In this document: in pieces, positions 22,947 to 32,498 of the stretch
Numbering within the stretch: the first letter of the stretch is position 1
Layout: every line of letters begins with the position of its first letter
Source of the DNA: Herbaspirillum sp. Sphag64
GTDB lineage: Bacteria; Pseudomonadota; Gammaproteobacteria; Burkholderiales; Burkholderiaceae_D
Direction of reading: 5' to 3'
DNA: 64,000 nt
Assembly: GCF_014192645.1 (NCBI RefSeq)
Contig: NZ_JACHYE010000014.1
Location: forward strand, 1 to 64,000
The notes under the pieces: model-generated
What the model was told of the DNA's origin: nothing
Databases searched by the model: none
Seen by the model: only the letters and a program-made list of their open reading frames with translations
Position numbers and translations under genes: made by a program

Positions 22947-23849
22947 GTGATTACCATCCGAGCGGCGGGTTGGTGCTGCATCAATCGTTTTTTTCGTCGC
23001 GATCATCATGGTCGTTCGTTTTGTCCGTTTCTCCTCAGGCGTTTCTCAGCGTTGGGTTTGAAACTCTGTAGTGTCTGGTTGTTGAGTGCCATCTGTTTCA
23101 GTACAGTGAGTCGTGCTGCCGGGCCGGATTGTTCGCGTCCCTACACGTTGGCATTACACGATCATGGTCTGTTGTATTCAGCCGATACGGATAGCGGCAT
23201 AGATCGTGATTTTGCCGATGAACTGAGTCGTCGCAGTGGTTGCAATGTGATCATCAGTCTGATGTCGCGGGCGCGGATCTGGCAGCTCATCGAGTCGGGT
23301 GCGCTGGACTTCAGCCTGTCAGGAATTGCGACGCCGGAGCGCTTGCGTTATGCCAGTTTCGCCTGGTATTTCAGCAATAAATATTATCTGCTGGTACGTA
23401 AAGATAGCGGTATCCGTCAGGTCTCGCAGGTCGAAGATATTCCCCGTTTTCAGCTCGGCGTGATTCGCAGCTTTCGCTACAGTGACGCTGCCAACCGTCT
23501 GGTCGATGTGCTCAGTTCCCGCGATCAGGTGGTGCTGGCCGGCGGTCTTGATCCGCTCTATGCAGCGCTGCTGAGCAACCGGATCCAGGGCATGATCATG
23601 GAGCCTTTTGATTATCCGGCACTGCAGGCAAAGAATATTCGCGAACAGACTACCATCGTCGAATTCAATGATCCTGCCACATCGCATGGACTGATCATGT
23701 CCAACAAGTCACTTTCGCCAGGTGAACGCGAGAAGTGGCGGGCACTGGTGGATGCCATGCGTGCGGATGGGACGGTCAAGCGCATCTTTGAGAAGTATTT
23801 CTCCGCTGCGTTGGCCGGCACAATGGTCGACTTTCAGGTGGCACCATGA
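22947..23849 (+). CDS. Periplasmic solute-binding protein, family 3 type, coupled to c-di-GMP protein
   Basis: The frame encodes a bacterial extracellular binding protein (SBP_bac_3): Y-T-L-A-L-H-D-H-G, I-D-R-D-F-A-D-E-L-S-R-R-S-G-C, and R-A-R-I-W-Q-L-I-E-S-G-A-L-D-F-S-L-S-G-I-A-T-P-E-R. A signal sequence (L-K-L-C-S-V-W-L-L-S-A-I-C-F-S-T-V-S-R-A-A) lies about 40 codons into the frame. The start is unresolved: GTG at 22947 follows GGAGG; a TTG at 23052 would place the signal at the N-terminus. The stop overlaps the next start by 4 bp (ATGA). No transporter permease is nearby, so it is more likely a sensor partner of the CHASE-GGDEF-EAL protein than an importer part. Confidence 0.78.
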   Translation: MITIRAAGWCCINRFFRRDHHGRSFCPFLLRRFSALGLKLCSVWLLSAICFSTVSRAAGPDCSRPYTLALHDHGLLYSADTDSGIDRDFADELSRRSGCNVIISLMSRARIWQLIESGALDFSLSGIATPERLRYASFAWYFSNKYYLLVRKDSGIRQVSQVEDIPRFQLGVIRSFRYSDAANRLVDVLSSRDQVVLAGGLDPLYAALLSNRIQGMIMEPFDYPALQAKNIREQTTIVEFNDPATSHGLIMSNKSLSPGEREKWRALVDAMRADGTVKRIFEKYFSAALAGTMVDFQVAP

Positions 23850-26800
23850 ATCGTTTTTACCGACATCTGTTGCCATTGTTTATCCTGATCGTTGGCTTGA
23901 GCGTAACCTGGGGGGCCTGGCATCATGAGCATGAGCTGGCCTCCAAGGCGCTGCGTTCAGAATTCGATTATTCCCTGCATGAAGCGGTCAGCCGGATCGA
24001 ACAGCGTATTGTCAGTTATGAGCAAATGCTGCACGGTGTGCAAGGCTTGTTTGTGGCAACTGGCAAGTTTGATCGTGATATTTTCCGCGACTATGTTGCA
24101 GTACTGAATCTGGATGCCAACTTCTCTGGTGTGGAAGCCATTGGTGTCGATCAGCTCGTCACCAATGCCAGCAAGAGTGCTCATATTGCTGCCATGCGTG
24201 CAGCAGGATTGACCGAGTATGCAATTCATCCGGATGGTGAGCGCAGCGTGTACGCACCGATCATCATTCGCGAGCCGGATATGGGGCGCAATCGGCGCAG
24301 TCTTGGCTATGATCCCTACTCCGAGCCGGCGCGGCGTTATGCAATGGACAAGGCTCGCGATTCCGGCATGGCAGCCATTACAGGCATGGTCACGCTCAAT
24401 GCGGATTTGGAGACCGAAAAGAAGCCCAGTTTTCTGATGTATCTGCCGGTCTATGCCCACGGCAAGCCGCAGTCCACGGTCGCGCAACGACGTAGCAGTC
24501 TGATTGGCTGGGTGCATGCTGCATTTCGTATGTCTGACGTGATGGCAAGCCTCTATGGCGAGTGGCCGCAGGGCGTCAATTTCGCTATTTATGATGGTGT
24601 GCTGCCTGACGAGAAGTTGCGCATGTATCGCTCCGACTCGGATGCAGGCAAGTCTGACGTGGTCAGAATGGCAGGCGCCGAGTATCTGGTACTGGCCGGG
24701 CACAACTGGTTGCTGGAGATGTCGGTTACCGATCAGTTCAGTCCTTATTTCGGGCGTGCCCCAGAGTGGCGTACCGCCGCGGGTGGCCTCATTCTCAGCT
24801 TGTTGCTGGCGCTGTTTGCGCGTGCATTGATTGAGAGTCGACGTCGGGCACTGTATCTGGCGCATCAGATGACCAGTGAATTGCGTGCTAGCGAGGAACA
24901 GTTCAGAGCGATTGCCGACTGTACCGTGAACTGGGAAATATGGTGGGGACTTGACGGTCAGCCGCGCTGGATCAATCCTTCCGTAGCAGGCTACACCGGC
25001 TATAGCGTCGAAGAATGTATGACCATGCCTAACTTGTGGGCGCAACTTTGCCATCCCGAGGATCTGGCAAAGGTTGTCACTGCACTGAGCAACGGTTTGC
25101 AGGGCGGACAGGGGCGTGATCTGGAGTTCCGCTGTGTACGCAAAAATGGCTCGGTCTTCTGGCTGCTGGCGTCATGGGGGCCGATCACGGACGCCAATGG
25201 TGAGTTTGCCGGGTTTCGTACCAGTGGTCGTGATATCACCGAACGCAAGCAGGCTGAGGATGAGTTGCGCATTACTGCAGTTGCCTTTGACTCGATTGAG
25301 GGCATCATGGTGAGTGACCCGCATAGCAAGATCTTGCGTGTCAATTATGCTTTTACTCAGATCAGTGGCTATAGCGCAGAAGAGCTGGTGGGAAAGAGCT
25401 CACGTCGATTGCGATCAGAGCGCCATGGCTCGACCTTTTATCGTGCAATCTGGGAAAGCGTGCGTCGAACTGGTGGCTGGCAGGGTGAATTGTGGAGCCT
25501 GCGCAAGAGTGGTCGTGCCTATCCGGCATGGATGACAATTTCTGCGGTCAAGGACAAGGATGGCGTGGTCACCCATTACGTCAGCACCCATCAGGACATT
25601 ACCGAACGTAAAATCGCGGAGGAAAGGATCAAGGAATTGGCTTTCTTTGATCCGCTCACGCGCTTGCCCAACCGCACACTGCTACTTGATCGTCTCAAGC
25701 AGGCGATCATGGTCAGTCACCGTCACAAGACCTGTAGTGCTTTGCTGTTCATTGATCTTGATCATTTCAAGACGCTCAATGACACGCTCGGTCACGACCA
25801 GGGCGATCTGCTGCTCAAACAGGTGGCACTGCGACTTAATTCGAGTGTCCGCGCCAATGACACGGTGGCACGGGTGGGCGGTGACGAATTCGTGGTAGTG
25901 CTGGAAGATCTGCATCAGTACAGCGGCGAGGCCGCGACCCAGACTCGCCTCATTGGTGAAAAAATTCTCAGCGTGCTCGATGCTCCCTATCATCTGGATC
26001 ACGTGGAATACCGTACCACCGCCAGCGTTGGTGCGACCGTTTTTCAGGGGCGTGAAAGCAGCATTGATGAATTGCTCAAGCAAGCTGATCTGGCCATGTA
26101 TCGGGCCAAGGAGAGTGGTCGTAATGCATTGCGTTTCTTTGATCCGGAAATGCAGATTGCCGTGATCGAACGGGCTGACATAGAGGCGGGGCTGCGTACT
26201 GCCATCGCCGAGCAGCAACTGGTGTTGCATTACCAGGCACAACTTGGTGCCGAAGGCTGCATGTCCGGCGCTGAAGTGCTGGTACGCTGGCAGCATCCGC
26301 AGCGCGGGCTGGTGTCGCCGGCCAGATTCATTGCGCTGGCCGAGGAAACCGGCCTGATTCTGCCTCTTGGAAACTGGGTGCTCGAAACCGCCTGTACCCA
26401 ACTGGCTCGCTGGGCCGATCAACCTGAGATGGCAGGGCTGAGCATTGCCGTCAATGTCAGCGTCAAGCAAATCCGTCAACCTGATTTTGTTGATACCGTA
26501 GCCGACATCATCGCCAGAACTGGCGCCAATGCACGCCGTCTCAAACTCGAATTGACCGAGAGTGTGCTGGTCGACAACGTCGAAGATATTATCCAGAAAA
26601 TGCGTGCTCTCAAGGTGCAAGGTGTTCAGTTCTCGCTGGATGATTTTGGGATCGGGTATTCCTCCTTGTCTTACCTCAAGCTGCTGCCGCTTGATCAGCT
26701 CAAGATTGATCAATCCTTCGTGCGCGATGTGCTGATCGACCCGAATGATGCTGCCATTGCCAAGACCATCGTAGCGCTGGCACAAAGTCTCGGTCTTGAG

Positions 26801-26956
26801 GTGATCGCCGAAGGTGTGGAAACAGAAGCCCAGTGGCGCTTCCTGGCGGATGCAGGATGTCATGCCTATCAGGGCTATTACTTCTGTCGCCCGCTGCCGT
26901 TGACCGAGTTTGAAAAGTTCATCCATGCGAGCACGCCGGTGGTATTGCCAAATTGA
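23846..26956 (+). CDS. CHASE-PAS-PAS-GGDEF-EAL transmembrane c-di-GMP enzyme
   Basis: The 1036-residue protein has a TM helix at about 7-25, a periplasmic CHASE domain to about 305, a second TM at about 312-330, PAS domains at about 345-465 and 470-590, GGDEF at about 600-765 and EAL at about 785-1025. The active site G-G-D-E-F is intact with a product-inhibition R-x-x-D (RAND) five residues before it. The EAL domain has E-V-L-V-R-W in place of EAL but keeps the catalytic E, L-T-E-S, D-D-F-G-I-G-Y, L-K-I-D-Q and A-E-G-V-E, so both activities are possible. Translationally coupled to the preceding periplasmic binding protein, reminiscent of NspS-MbaA in Vibrio. Confidence 0.88.
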   Translation: MNRFYRHLLPLFILIVGLSVTWGAWHHEHELASKALRSEFDYSLHEAVSRIEQRIVSYEQMLHGVQGLFVATGKFDRDIFRDYVAVLNLDANFSGVEAIGVDQLVTNASKSAHIAAMRAAGLTEYAIHPDGERSVYAPIIIREPDMGRNRRSLGYDPYSEPARRYAMDKARDSGMAAITGMVTLNADLETEKKPSFLMYLPVYAHGKPQSTVAQRRSSLIGWVHAAFRMSDVMASLYGEWPQGVNFAIYDGVLPDEKLRMYRSDSDAGKSDVVRMAGAEYLVLAGHNWLLEMSVTDQFSPYFGRAPEWRTAAGGLILSLLLALFARALIESRRRALYLAHQMTSELRASEEQFRAIADCTVNWEIWWGLDGQPRWINPSVAGYTGYSVEECMTMPNLWAQLCHPEDLAKVVTALSNGLQGGQGRDLEFRCVRKNGSVFWLLASWGPITDANGEFAGFRTSGRDITERKQAEDELRITAVAFDSIEGIMVSDPHSKILRVNYAFTQISGYSAEELVGKSSRRLRSERHGSTFYRAIWESVRRTGGWQGELWSLRKSGRAYPAWMTISAVKDKDGVVTHYVSTHQDITERKIAEERIKELAFFDPLTRLPNRTLLLDRLKQAIMVSHRHKTCSALLFIDLDHFKTLNDTLGHDQGDLLLKQVALRLNSSVRANDTVARVGGDEFVVVLEDLHQYSGEAATQTRLIGEKILSVLDAPYHLDHVEYRTTASVGATVFQGRESSIDELLKQADLAMYRAKESGRNALRFFDPEMQIAVIERADIEAGLRTAIAEQQLVLHYQAQLGAEGCMSGAEVLVRWQHPQRGLVSPARFIALAEETGLILPLGNWVLETACTQLARWADQPEMAGLSIAVNVSVKQIRQPDFVDTVADIIARTGANARRLKLELTESVLVDNVEDIIQKMRALKVQGVQFSLDDFGIGYSSLSYLKLLPLDQLKIDQSFVRDVLIDPNDAAIAKTIVALAQSLGLEVIAEGVETEAQWRFLADAGCHAYQGYYFCRPLPLTEFEKFIHASTPVVLPN

Positions 26957-27037
26957 TCCTGGCACTTGTCTGCACGCGCCGAGACAAATAGTCGCGCTTG
27001 CACTATGCTGCGCCCTTGATGAAAAAACGGATGGAAC

Positions 27038-28012
27038 ATGCGTAAAGAGATCGTCAAGGGGGTAAGCCACAGTGCGGCAGCGGGCGCGTTCTGGGGACTG
27101 GTATTTCTGGCACCGCTGGTGCTGGGTGACTTTGCCCCGATGCAGCTGGCGGCTTCACGTTATCTGGCCTACGGTGTGGTCGCGTTGTTATTGCTGCTGC
27201 CACGCTGGCGCAAGGTTTTGCCGCAAATGGAGCGCGCCGAGTGGCGTGCACTGGTCTGGCTGAGCATGCTCGGCAATATTCTGTATTACGTTTTGCTGGC
27301 AACCGCGGTGCAATGGGCCGGTGGGGCGTCGACCGCGCTGATCATCGGCCTGCTGCCGCTGGTCGTGACCATGGTGGGCGCACGTGAGGCCGGTGCAATT
27401 CGAGTCTCTGCACTGTTGCCACCGTTGTTACTGAGCTTGTCCGGTGTCGCGCTGGTAGGCATTGATGGTGTACTCAATGAGCTCGCCAAGGCAGGGCAGG
27501 GCGGTAACGTACTGCTGCGTGTGGGCGGAATGTTATGCGCTTTTGCGGCGCTGCTTTCGTGGTCTACTTATTCGATTGGCAATACCCGCTGGCTTGAGCG
27601 ACGACCGGATATTTCTTCCCACGACTGGTCACTGCTGACCGGTATTGTGACCGGTGCACTGGCGCTGCTGCTGGTTGTGCCGGCCTTTTGGCAAGCCGCT
27701 GCACATGGCATTGCGGCATGGTCACGCTTCTGGGCTGTCAGCGCTGGCGTGGCGGTACTGGCGTCGGTGGTCGGTAATGCCTGCTGGAACCGCGCCAGCC
27801 GATTGTTGCCAATGACCTTGATGGGGCAGATGATTGTGTTTGAAACAGTGTTCGCACTGGTCTACGGATTTCTGTGGGAACAACGCTTGCCCAGCCGGCT
27901 GGAACTGCTGGCCATTACCTGCCTGGTCGCTGGCGTGCTGTGGTGTGCTTCGCTGCATCATGGGCATGATCCGCATGGACTGGAAACCCGCAAGACAGTG
28001 GTCGGGGGGTGA
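27038..28012 (+). CDS. EamA/DMT-family transporter
   Basis: The 324-residue protein has about ten hydrophobic helices in two EamA repeats. The first begins A-A-A-G-A-F-W-G-L-V-F-L-A-P-L-V and includes L-A-S-R-Y-L-A-Y-G-V; the second contains F-A-A-L-L-S-W-S-T-Y-S-I-G-N-T-R-W and L-M-G-Q-M-I-V-F-E-T-V-F-A-L-V-Y-G-F. EamA proteins export amino acids and other metabolites. Substrate is unknown and the neighbours give no hint. Confidence 0.82.
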   Translation: MRKEIVKGVSHSAAAGAFWGLVFLAPLVLGDFAPMQLAASRYLAYGVVALLLLLPRWRKVLPQMERAEWRALVWLSMLGNILYYVLLATAVQWAGGASTALIIGLLPLVVTMVGAREAGAIRVSALLPPLLLSLSGVALVGIDGVLNELAKAGQGGNVLLRVGGMLCAFAALLSWSTYSIGNTRWLERRPDISSHDWSLLTGIVTGALALLLVVPAFWQAAAHGIAAWSRFWAVSAGVAVLASVVGNACWNRASRLLPMTLMGQMIVFETVFALVYGFLWEQRLPSRLELLAITCLVAGVLWCASLHHGHDPHGLETRKTVVGG

Positions 28013-28194
28013 TGCTTCCGGGCAACGTGATGGCCGGTGTTGTTTGTCTGCTGAAATATTCTTGCTTTGCGCTGTCGGTGGACGTCAGGCGCAAGCGCGA
28101 ACTGATAACATGATTCATTATTACTGGGCTGATCAGCAAGCGTGATCGCCAAGGCCGTTGATGAGCAGGTTTTTTGCTGGATGTTGTCGGAATT

Positions 28195-29124
28195 ATGCAA
28201 AACTTTATTGATCCTATCGATTTCCAGGTACTGAAGCAGGACGATAGCCTGCCATCCCCGAGCGGTGTGCGACTGAACATCATGCGCATGTGCCGTCAGG
28301 AAGATGTTTCATTGCCGGATCTGGTCGTGCAGATTCAGGCCGATGCGTTACTCAGTGGACGCATCATCAAGATCGGTAATGCTGCAGGTGTCAACAAGGG
28401 GCGTCCGATCGCCTCGATCAACAAGGACATCCTGCTGATGATCGGCTTGCAGACCGTGCGCCAACTGGCGCTGGCGGTTTCCCTGACAGCAGAACGCAAA
28501 CAGGAGTCCTGTGCCGGTTTCGACTACCAGCGCTTCTGGGCACGCACGGTTGCGATGGCGTGTGCAGGACAGGCGCTGGCGCAGTATTACGGCGAAGCGC
28601 CACCGGGTGAAATGTTTGCCAGTGGATTGCTGGCCAATATTGGACAGCTTGGCCTGGCAGCCACTAAAACTGCAACCTATGCCAAACTGCTGGTCTCTTG
28701 TCCCGACGATAAAACCTTGACCGCGGCGGAGAAGGCCAGCTTTGGTTTCAATCACCGTGAACTGGCCGCGGCCATGATGCAGGATTGGGAAATCCCGCTG
28801 TTGTTCTGTGATGCTGTTTTACATCATTCCTACCCCGATGAGTCCGGGATCGACGGCGAGTCGCGTACTTTGCGACTGGCGCAGATGCTTCACATGGCCA
28901 GCGCCATTGCTGAGTATTGCGTTGCCACTGATCAGGAACGCTTGCCGGCATTACAGGCAGTGGTGGATGCGGGCCAGCCTCTGCATAGCGAGATTGCCCA
29001 TGTCACTGCCTTGTGCGACCGGGTGACGCGTGACTGGGTGGAGTGGGGCGCGATGGTCAAGATCCGGGTCCAGCATTTGCCGCCGGCGCGTGAAGTGATG
29101 CAGCAATTGCTGCATCACGTATAA
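28195..29124 (+). CDS. HDOD-domain signalling protein
   Basis: The ATG at 28195 gives 309 residues (a TTG seven codons upstream is possible). The HDOD region covers about residues 25-225: V-S-L-P-D-L-V-V-Q-I-Q-A-D-A-L-L-S-G-R-I-I-K-I-G-N-A-A, S-I-N-K-D-I-L-L-M-I-G-L-Q-T-V-R and F-G-F-N-H-R-E-L-A-A-A-M-M-Q-D-W-E-I-P. HDOD domains lack HD phosphodiesterase activity and act in regulation. No attached EAL, GGDEF or receiver domain is present, so it is a stand-alone form. Confidence 0.8.
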   Translation: MQNFIDPIDFQVLKQDDSLPSPSGVRLNIMRMCRQEDVSLPDLVVQIQADALLSGRIIKIGNAAGVNKGRPIASINKDILLMIGLQTVRQLALAVSLTAERKQESCAGFDYQRFWARTVAMACAGQALAQYYGEAPPGEMFASGLLANIGQLGLAATKTATYAKLLVSCPDDKTLTAAEKASFGFNHRELAAAMMQDWEIPLLFCDAVLHHSYPDESGIDGESRTLRLAQMLHMASAIAEYCVATDQERLPALQAVVDAGQPLHSEIAHVTALCDRVTRDWVEWGAMVKIRVQHLPPAREVMQQLLHHV

Positions 29125-29131
29125 GCGCTGC

Positions 29132-31264
29132 TTATGTTGGCGATGTTGGCAATGCCGCCGGCATGACGTGCTGGTGCATCGCCTGCACCAGCAGGCACAG
29201 CGTTTCCACGACATCTGCGCGCGCCAGTTCATGACAGCTTGGTCTTTTTTGCAGCAGCGTGTGGATGTCGCCAGTACGAATGTCGCTCTCAAATAACACG
29301 CGGATCTGCCCCAGCCACGCATCCAGATCCTGATCCTGATCCACACGGTGGTTGCTGCCACACTCTACTGTCGCGCTGCCTTGTGGCAGACAGAGATGCG
29401 TTGCCGTCGCTGCCAGCCGACGTGACAGTGCCACGCAGGTACGTGCATGGTGTAACTGCCTGTGATCATGATCGCGCTCACGTGAGAGTCGTTCCATCAA
29501 TATCCCGGTTTCGGTCGTCATGACGCAGGCGTCTCGCCGGCGTAGCGCCAGTTGACTGCGCACGGCGGGTGACAAGGGCTGCCCCTGTTGCAGGGTCTGC
29601 GCAACCTGTAAGGCCTTGCGCACATAATCGAGATGGCGGGTAAGCAGTTGTGAAACGTCCTGCTGCAGATTGACCTGATGCGGTCGTGGCCACAGCAGAT
29701 AGCTGGCGACAATCGCCACCAGTACGCCGATGACATTGTCACCGGCACGCAGCAAGGCGTTGCTCAACTGCTGTTGTGGCGTGCTGGCGACATCAGCGAC
29801 CAGCACAAAGACCGGTGTCAGGAACGTGGAATACAAGCCGTAGCTCACGGGCCTTAACCCCATTGCCAGCGCCGCTAGCGGGAACACCAGCAAGGCCAGC
29901 ATCAGCGGCGTGTGAATGAACAGGCATAACAGGACGGCCAGAACGCCACCGACGATACTGCCCAGCGCACGCTCCATGCAACGCGTCCAGCTATCGGCAA
30001 TGGAAGGCTGCATCACCAGCATAGTTGCCATGGTGGCCCAATAACCAAAGGGCAGATTCAGCAGATGGAGCAGAAGGTAGGTGGTGCCAGCGGCAACGGC
30101 GCAGCGCAAGCCATGACGGACTTCTGCCGAGCCGCTCTGCAAGTGTGCGACGGCGGTGCGCAGATGCTCCAGAGCAGTTATGATCAATCCGGATGTCACG
30201 GTCGCAGGATGGACCGAACGCTTCCACTCTGCCAGCAAGGCTTGATGCGCCATGCTATCCATTTGCAGTTCAGGTAGCGTCAATTGTTGCGCTGCCAGCG
30301 TCGGAAGGCGGCCGATCAATTGGCGCAAGCGTAGCGTTACTTTGGCATCTTCGACATTGCTGTCATTCGTATTGGTGCTGACAGCGCGGGCGATATCCTG
30401 CAGCAGGAGCGCGAAGCCATCGAGTATCCGTGCAATGCGACGATGTGCCGTGGCGTGCTGATATTGGCCCAAGCGCAGATCACCCAGCACCGTGATGGTA
30501 TGCAACAGGTCATCAGCGCGTGCCAGTTTGATCAGCAGATTTTCGTAGACGTGGCGAATATCTGCACGTGCAGCGATACGTATCAGGATCGTGCGGGCAT
30601 TGGCAATATCGCTGCGCACATGAGCACGCGTAACAGCGGCGGCTTCGTCACGCGAACTTGCCGCTTGTGTTGCCAGCTCGGCAAGCGCTGCATAGACCCG
30701 CGCGATGGCCTGGCGCGCCGGGCCGAAACGATGGATACGCCATGCCGTCAGACCGAGCAGCGTGGCCCACGCGCAACCAGCAAAATAAATCAGGATGTGG
30801 CTGTCCTGCCACGGCCACCATACGATGGGAAAATCCGCCAGAATCGCCGACACACCGGCTGCCAGCATCAGTACCAGCCCGGTCGCCGCACCATAGATCC
30901 GGGCAAAACCGGCAATGCCTGCACACAGCATGATGGCCAGCAAGCCCGCCAGATGACCGTCACCAGCAAGGCTTGCCGCAAATAACCCAGCGAGCGTCGA
31001 GGCCAGTGCAAAGCCACCCATCGATACCAGTCGGGCGCGATTGGAGCCCGCACTATCGGCCAGGCAAGTCAGGAAGGCACCCACCGCCGCCCAAGAAAAC
31101 AAGGGGTTGTGCAGTAATTCGCCCAACAGCAGCATGGTGCCGGCACCACAGGCTGCGCGTAAGCCCTCGGACAGACTAGCATGTCGCAATGGCAAGCCAC
31201 GACCCCAGCGTAATAGCGCCTGGATAGGACCGGGGGAGGGAGCAAGGGTAGAGCTCGGTGGCAT
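29132..31264 (-). CDS. FUSC-family inner-membrane transporter (YccS/AaeB-like)
   Basis: The ATG at 31264 gives 710 residues; a GTG 22 codons earlier is also possible. Two sets of hydrophobic helices (about 35-175 and 400-530), each followed by a long helical cytoplasmic region, match the FUSC/aromatic-acid-exporter architecture. Characteristic pieces are L-R-A-A-C-G-A-G-T-M-L-L-L-G-E and later G-Y-W-A-T-M-A-T-M-L-V-M-Q-P-S with E-R-A-L-G-S-I-V-G-G-V. Such proteins export aromatic acids or act in stress resistance. It runs convergently with the HDOD gene (7 bp between stops). Confidence 0.8.
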   Translation of the reverse strand: MPPSSTLAPSPGPIQALLRWGRGLPLRHASLSEGLRAACGAGTMLLLGELLHNPLFSWAAVGAFLTCLADSAGSNRARLVSMGGFALASTLAGLFAASLAGDGHLAGLLAIMLCAGIAGFARIYGAATGLVLMLAAGVSAILADFPIVWWPWQDSHILIYFAGCAWATLLGLTAWRIHRFGPARQAIARVYAALAELATQAASSRDEAAAVTRAHVRSDIANARTILIRIAARADIRHVYENLLIKLARADDLLHTITVLGDLRLGQYQHATAHRRIARILDGFALLLQDIARAVSTNTNDSNVEDAKVTLRLRQLIGRLPTLAAQQLTLPELQMDSMAHQALLAEWKRSVHPATVTSGLIITALEHLRTAVAHLQSGSAEVRHGLRCAVAAGTTYLLLHLLNLPFGYWATMATMLVMQPSIADSWTRCMERALGSIVGGVLAVLLCLFIHTPLMLALLVFPLAALAMGLRPVSYGLYSTFLTPVFVLVADVASTPQQQLSNALLRAGDNVIGVLVAIVASYLLWPRPHQVNLQQDVSQLLTRHLDYVRKALQVAQTLQQGQPLSPAVRSQLALRRRDACVMTTETGILMERLSRERDHDHRQLHHARTCVALSRRLAATATHLCLPQGSATVECGSNHRVDQDQDLDAWLGQIRVLFESDIRTGDIHTLLQKRPSCHELARADVVETLCLLVQAMHQHVMPAALPTSPT

Positions 31265-31360
31265 GCTGGCGGGCTGCTGGCGGCAGATGAGATGGAACGT
31301 TGGAATACGATCGATACCGATCAATGCCACAGTATAGAAATTGCCCTGCAGTGCTGGTAT

Positions 31361-31384
31361 GACTTAATTGCTGTGAATTAAGTC
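31361..31384. promoter_or_regulatory. Perfect 9-bp palindrome between LysR and FUSC genes
   Basis: GACTTAATT (31361-31369) and AATTAAGTC (31376-31384) are exact arms with a 6-nt spacer. It sits 7 bp past the LysR stop and about 97 bp upstream of the FUSC start. It could be a weak terminator or an operator for the FUSC gene; no T run follows. Confidence 0.4.
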
Positions 31385-31391
31385 GTAAAAT

Positions 31392-32294
31392 TCATGATGG
31401 AAGACCGCCTGCGAATAATTCTTCACTCAATGTCAGCCAGGCTTTTGCCGCATGGGAGAGATAAGCCGGGCGCATCGCATAGGCTACCTGCCAGGGGACT
31501 TCTGGCTCCACTAGCCGAACCGCATGCAACTGGTCGCTGGCCAGGCGGCCGACAAACGGCTGCGGCAACAAAGCTACGCCCATGTCCGCCAATGCCATTC
31601 CGACCAGCCAATCCCATTGACTGCTTTGTGCCACGATCTGCGGCGTAATGGCACATTGGCGGAACATATTACGCACACTGCGGGTGAGGCCGAATTCATT
31701 GTTTAGCAACAAGAGGGGCATCTCCGCCAATGCCTTGCAGGGCAGCGTCGCACGCTGCTTCTGGAAACGTCCGCGTCGCGCCACGGCCCAGATCGGATAA
31801 CTTGCCACCGGCTGCAATGTCAATTCCAGTGCAGGGTCAGCCGGCAGGATAGTCATCCCGATCTCTAGCGCTCCTGTTGCTACTCGCTGTTCTATCTGCG
31901 GGCCGGTGTCTTCATGCAAGGTCAAGGTGATATCGGGATGGCGTTCGCGGAAGGTCTTCAGTACCGGTGTGCAGAGGATATTGATCATGGGGGGAATGCC
32001 GATTTCCAGATGGCCCTGACGCAGGGTGCGGGTGTGATGCACTTCGCTGTTGAGACGCTGTACGCTGGCCAGAATCTGTTGCGCCTGGTCATAGACCACG
32101 CGTCCGGTATCGGTCAGCTCCAGATTGCGCCCATTGCGGATCAACAACGGCGAGGCAATCTCGTCTTCCAGCTGACGCACCATTTTGCTGACCGTTGATT
32201 GCGTCACATGTAATAAATCGGCGGCACGGCTAAAGCTGTTGAGTCGCACTGTTTCAGAGAAGTAACGTAGCGCACGGATATCCATGGAGTGCAT
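31392..32294 (-). CDS. LysR-family regulator divergent from the CoA hydrolase/transferase
   Basis: The 300-residue protein (a second ATG at 32285 is equally possible) has MDIRALRYFSETVRLNSFS, then R-A-A-D-L-L-H-V-T-Q-S-T-V-S-K-M-V-R-Q-L-E, a standard LysR helix-turn-helix, and a full effector domain including G-H-L-E-I-G-I-P-P. It is divergent from the acetyl-CoA hydrolase/transferase gene with 204 bp between, the usual layout for a LysR controlling its neighbour. The effector is unknown. Confidence 0.87.
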   Translation of the reverse strand: MHSMDIRALRYFSETVRLNSFSRAADLLHVTQSTVSKMVRQLEDEIASPLLIRNGRNLELTDTGRVVYDQAQQILASVQRLNSEVHHTRTLRQGHLEIGIPPMINILCTPVLKTFRERHPDITLTLHEDTGPQIEQRVATGALEIGMTILPADPALELTLQPVASYPIWAVARRGRFQKQRATLPCKALAEMPLLLLNNEFGLTRSVRNMFRQCAITPQIVAQSSQWDWLVGMALADMGVALLPQPFVGRLASDQLHAVRLVEPEVPWQVAYAMRPAYLSHAAKAWLTLSEELFAGGLPS

Positions 32295-32498
32295 CCCGGA
32301 AGAAAAGGTAAGTATTAAGGGGTGTGGGAAGTATGAATAAAAGGAATGAATGATCGCTGTTTAAATCATACTTCGCATGATTTTGCGATTCTATACTTGA
32401 TTCAAAAAACTGGCAGCCGCTCGGGTTGACCAGCCAGCCACAGAGCCAATCGATCTCATCTTGAAGAGCGTAAAACAGGAATAGGAGCAGGAGCAGCC

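Noticed and set aside
25682-27070. 462-codon open frame antisense to the GGDEF-EAL part of the CHASE protein
   Set aside because: It is the complementary strand of highly conserved GGDEF and EAL codons, shows no family motif and has no plausible start context.
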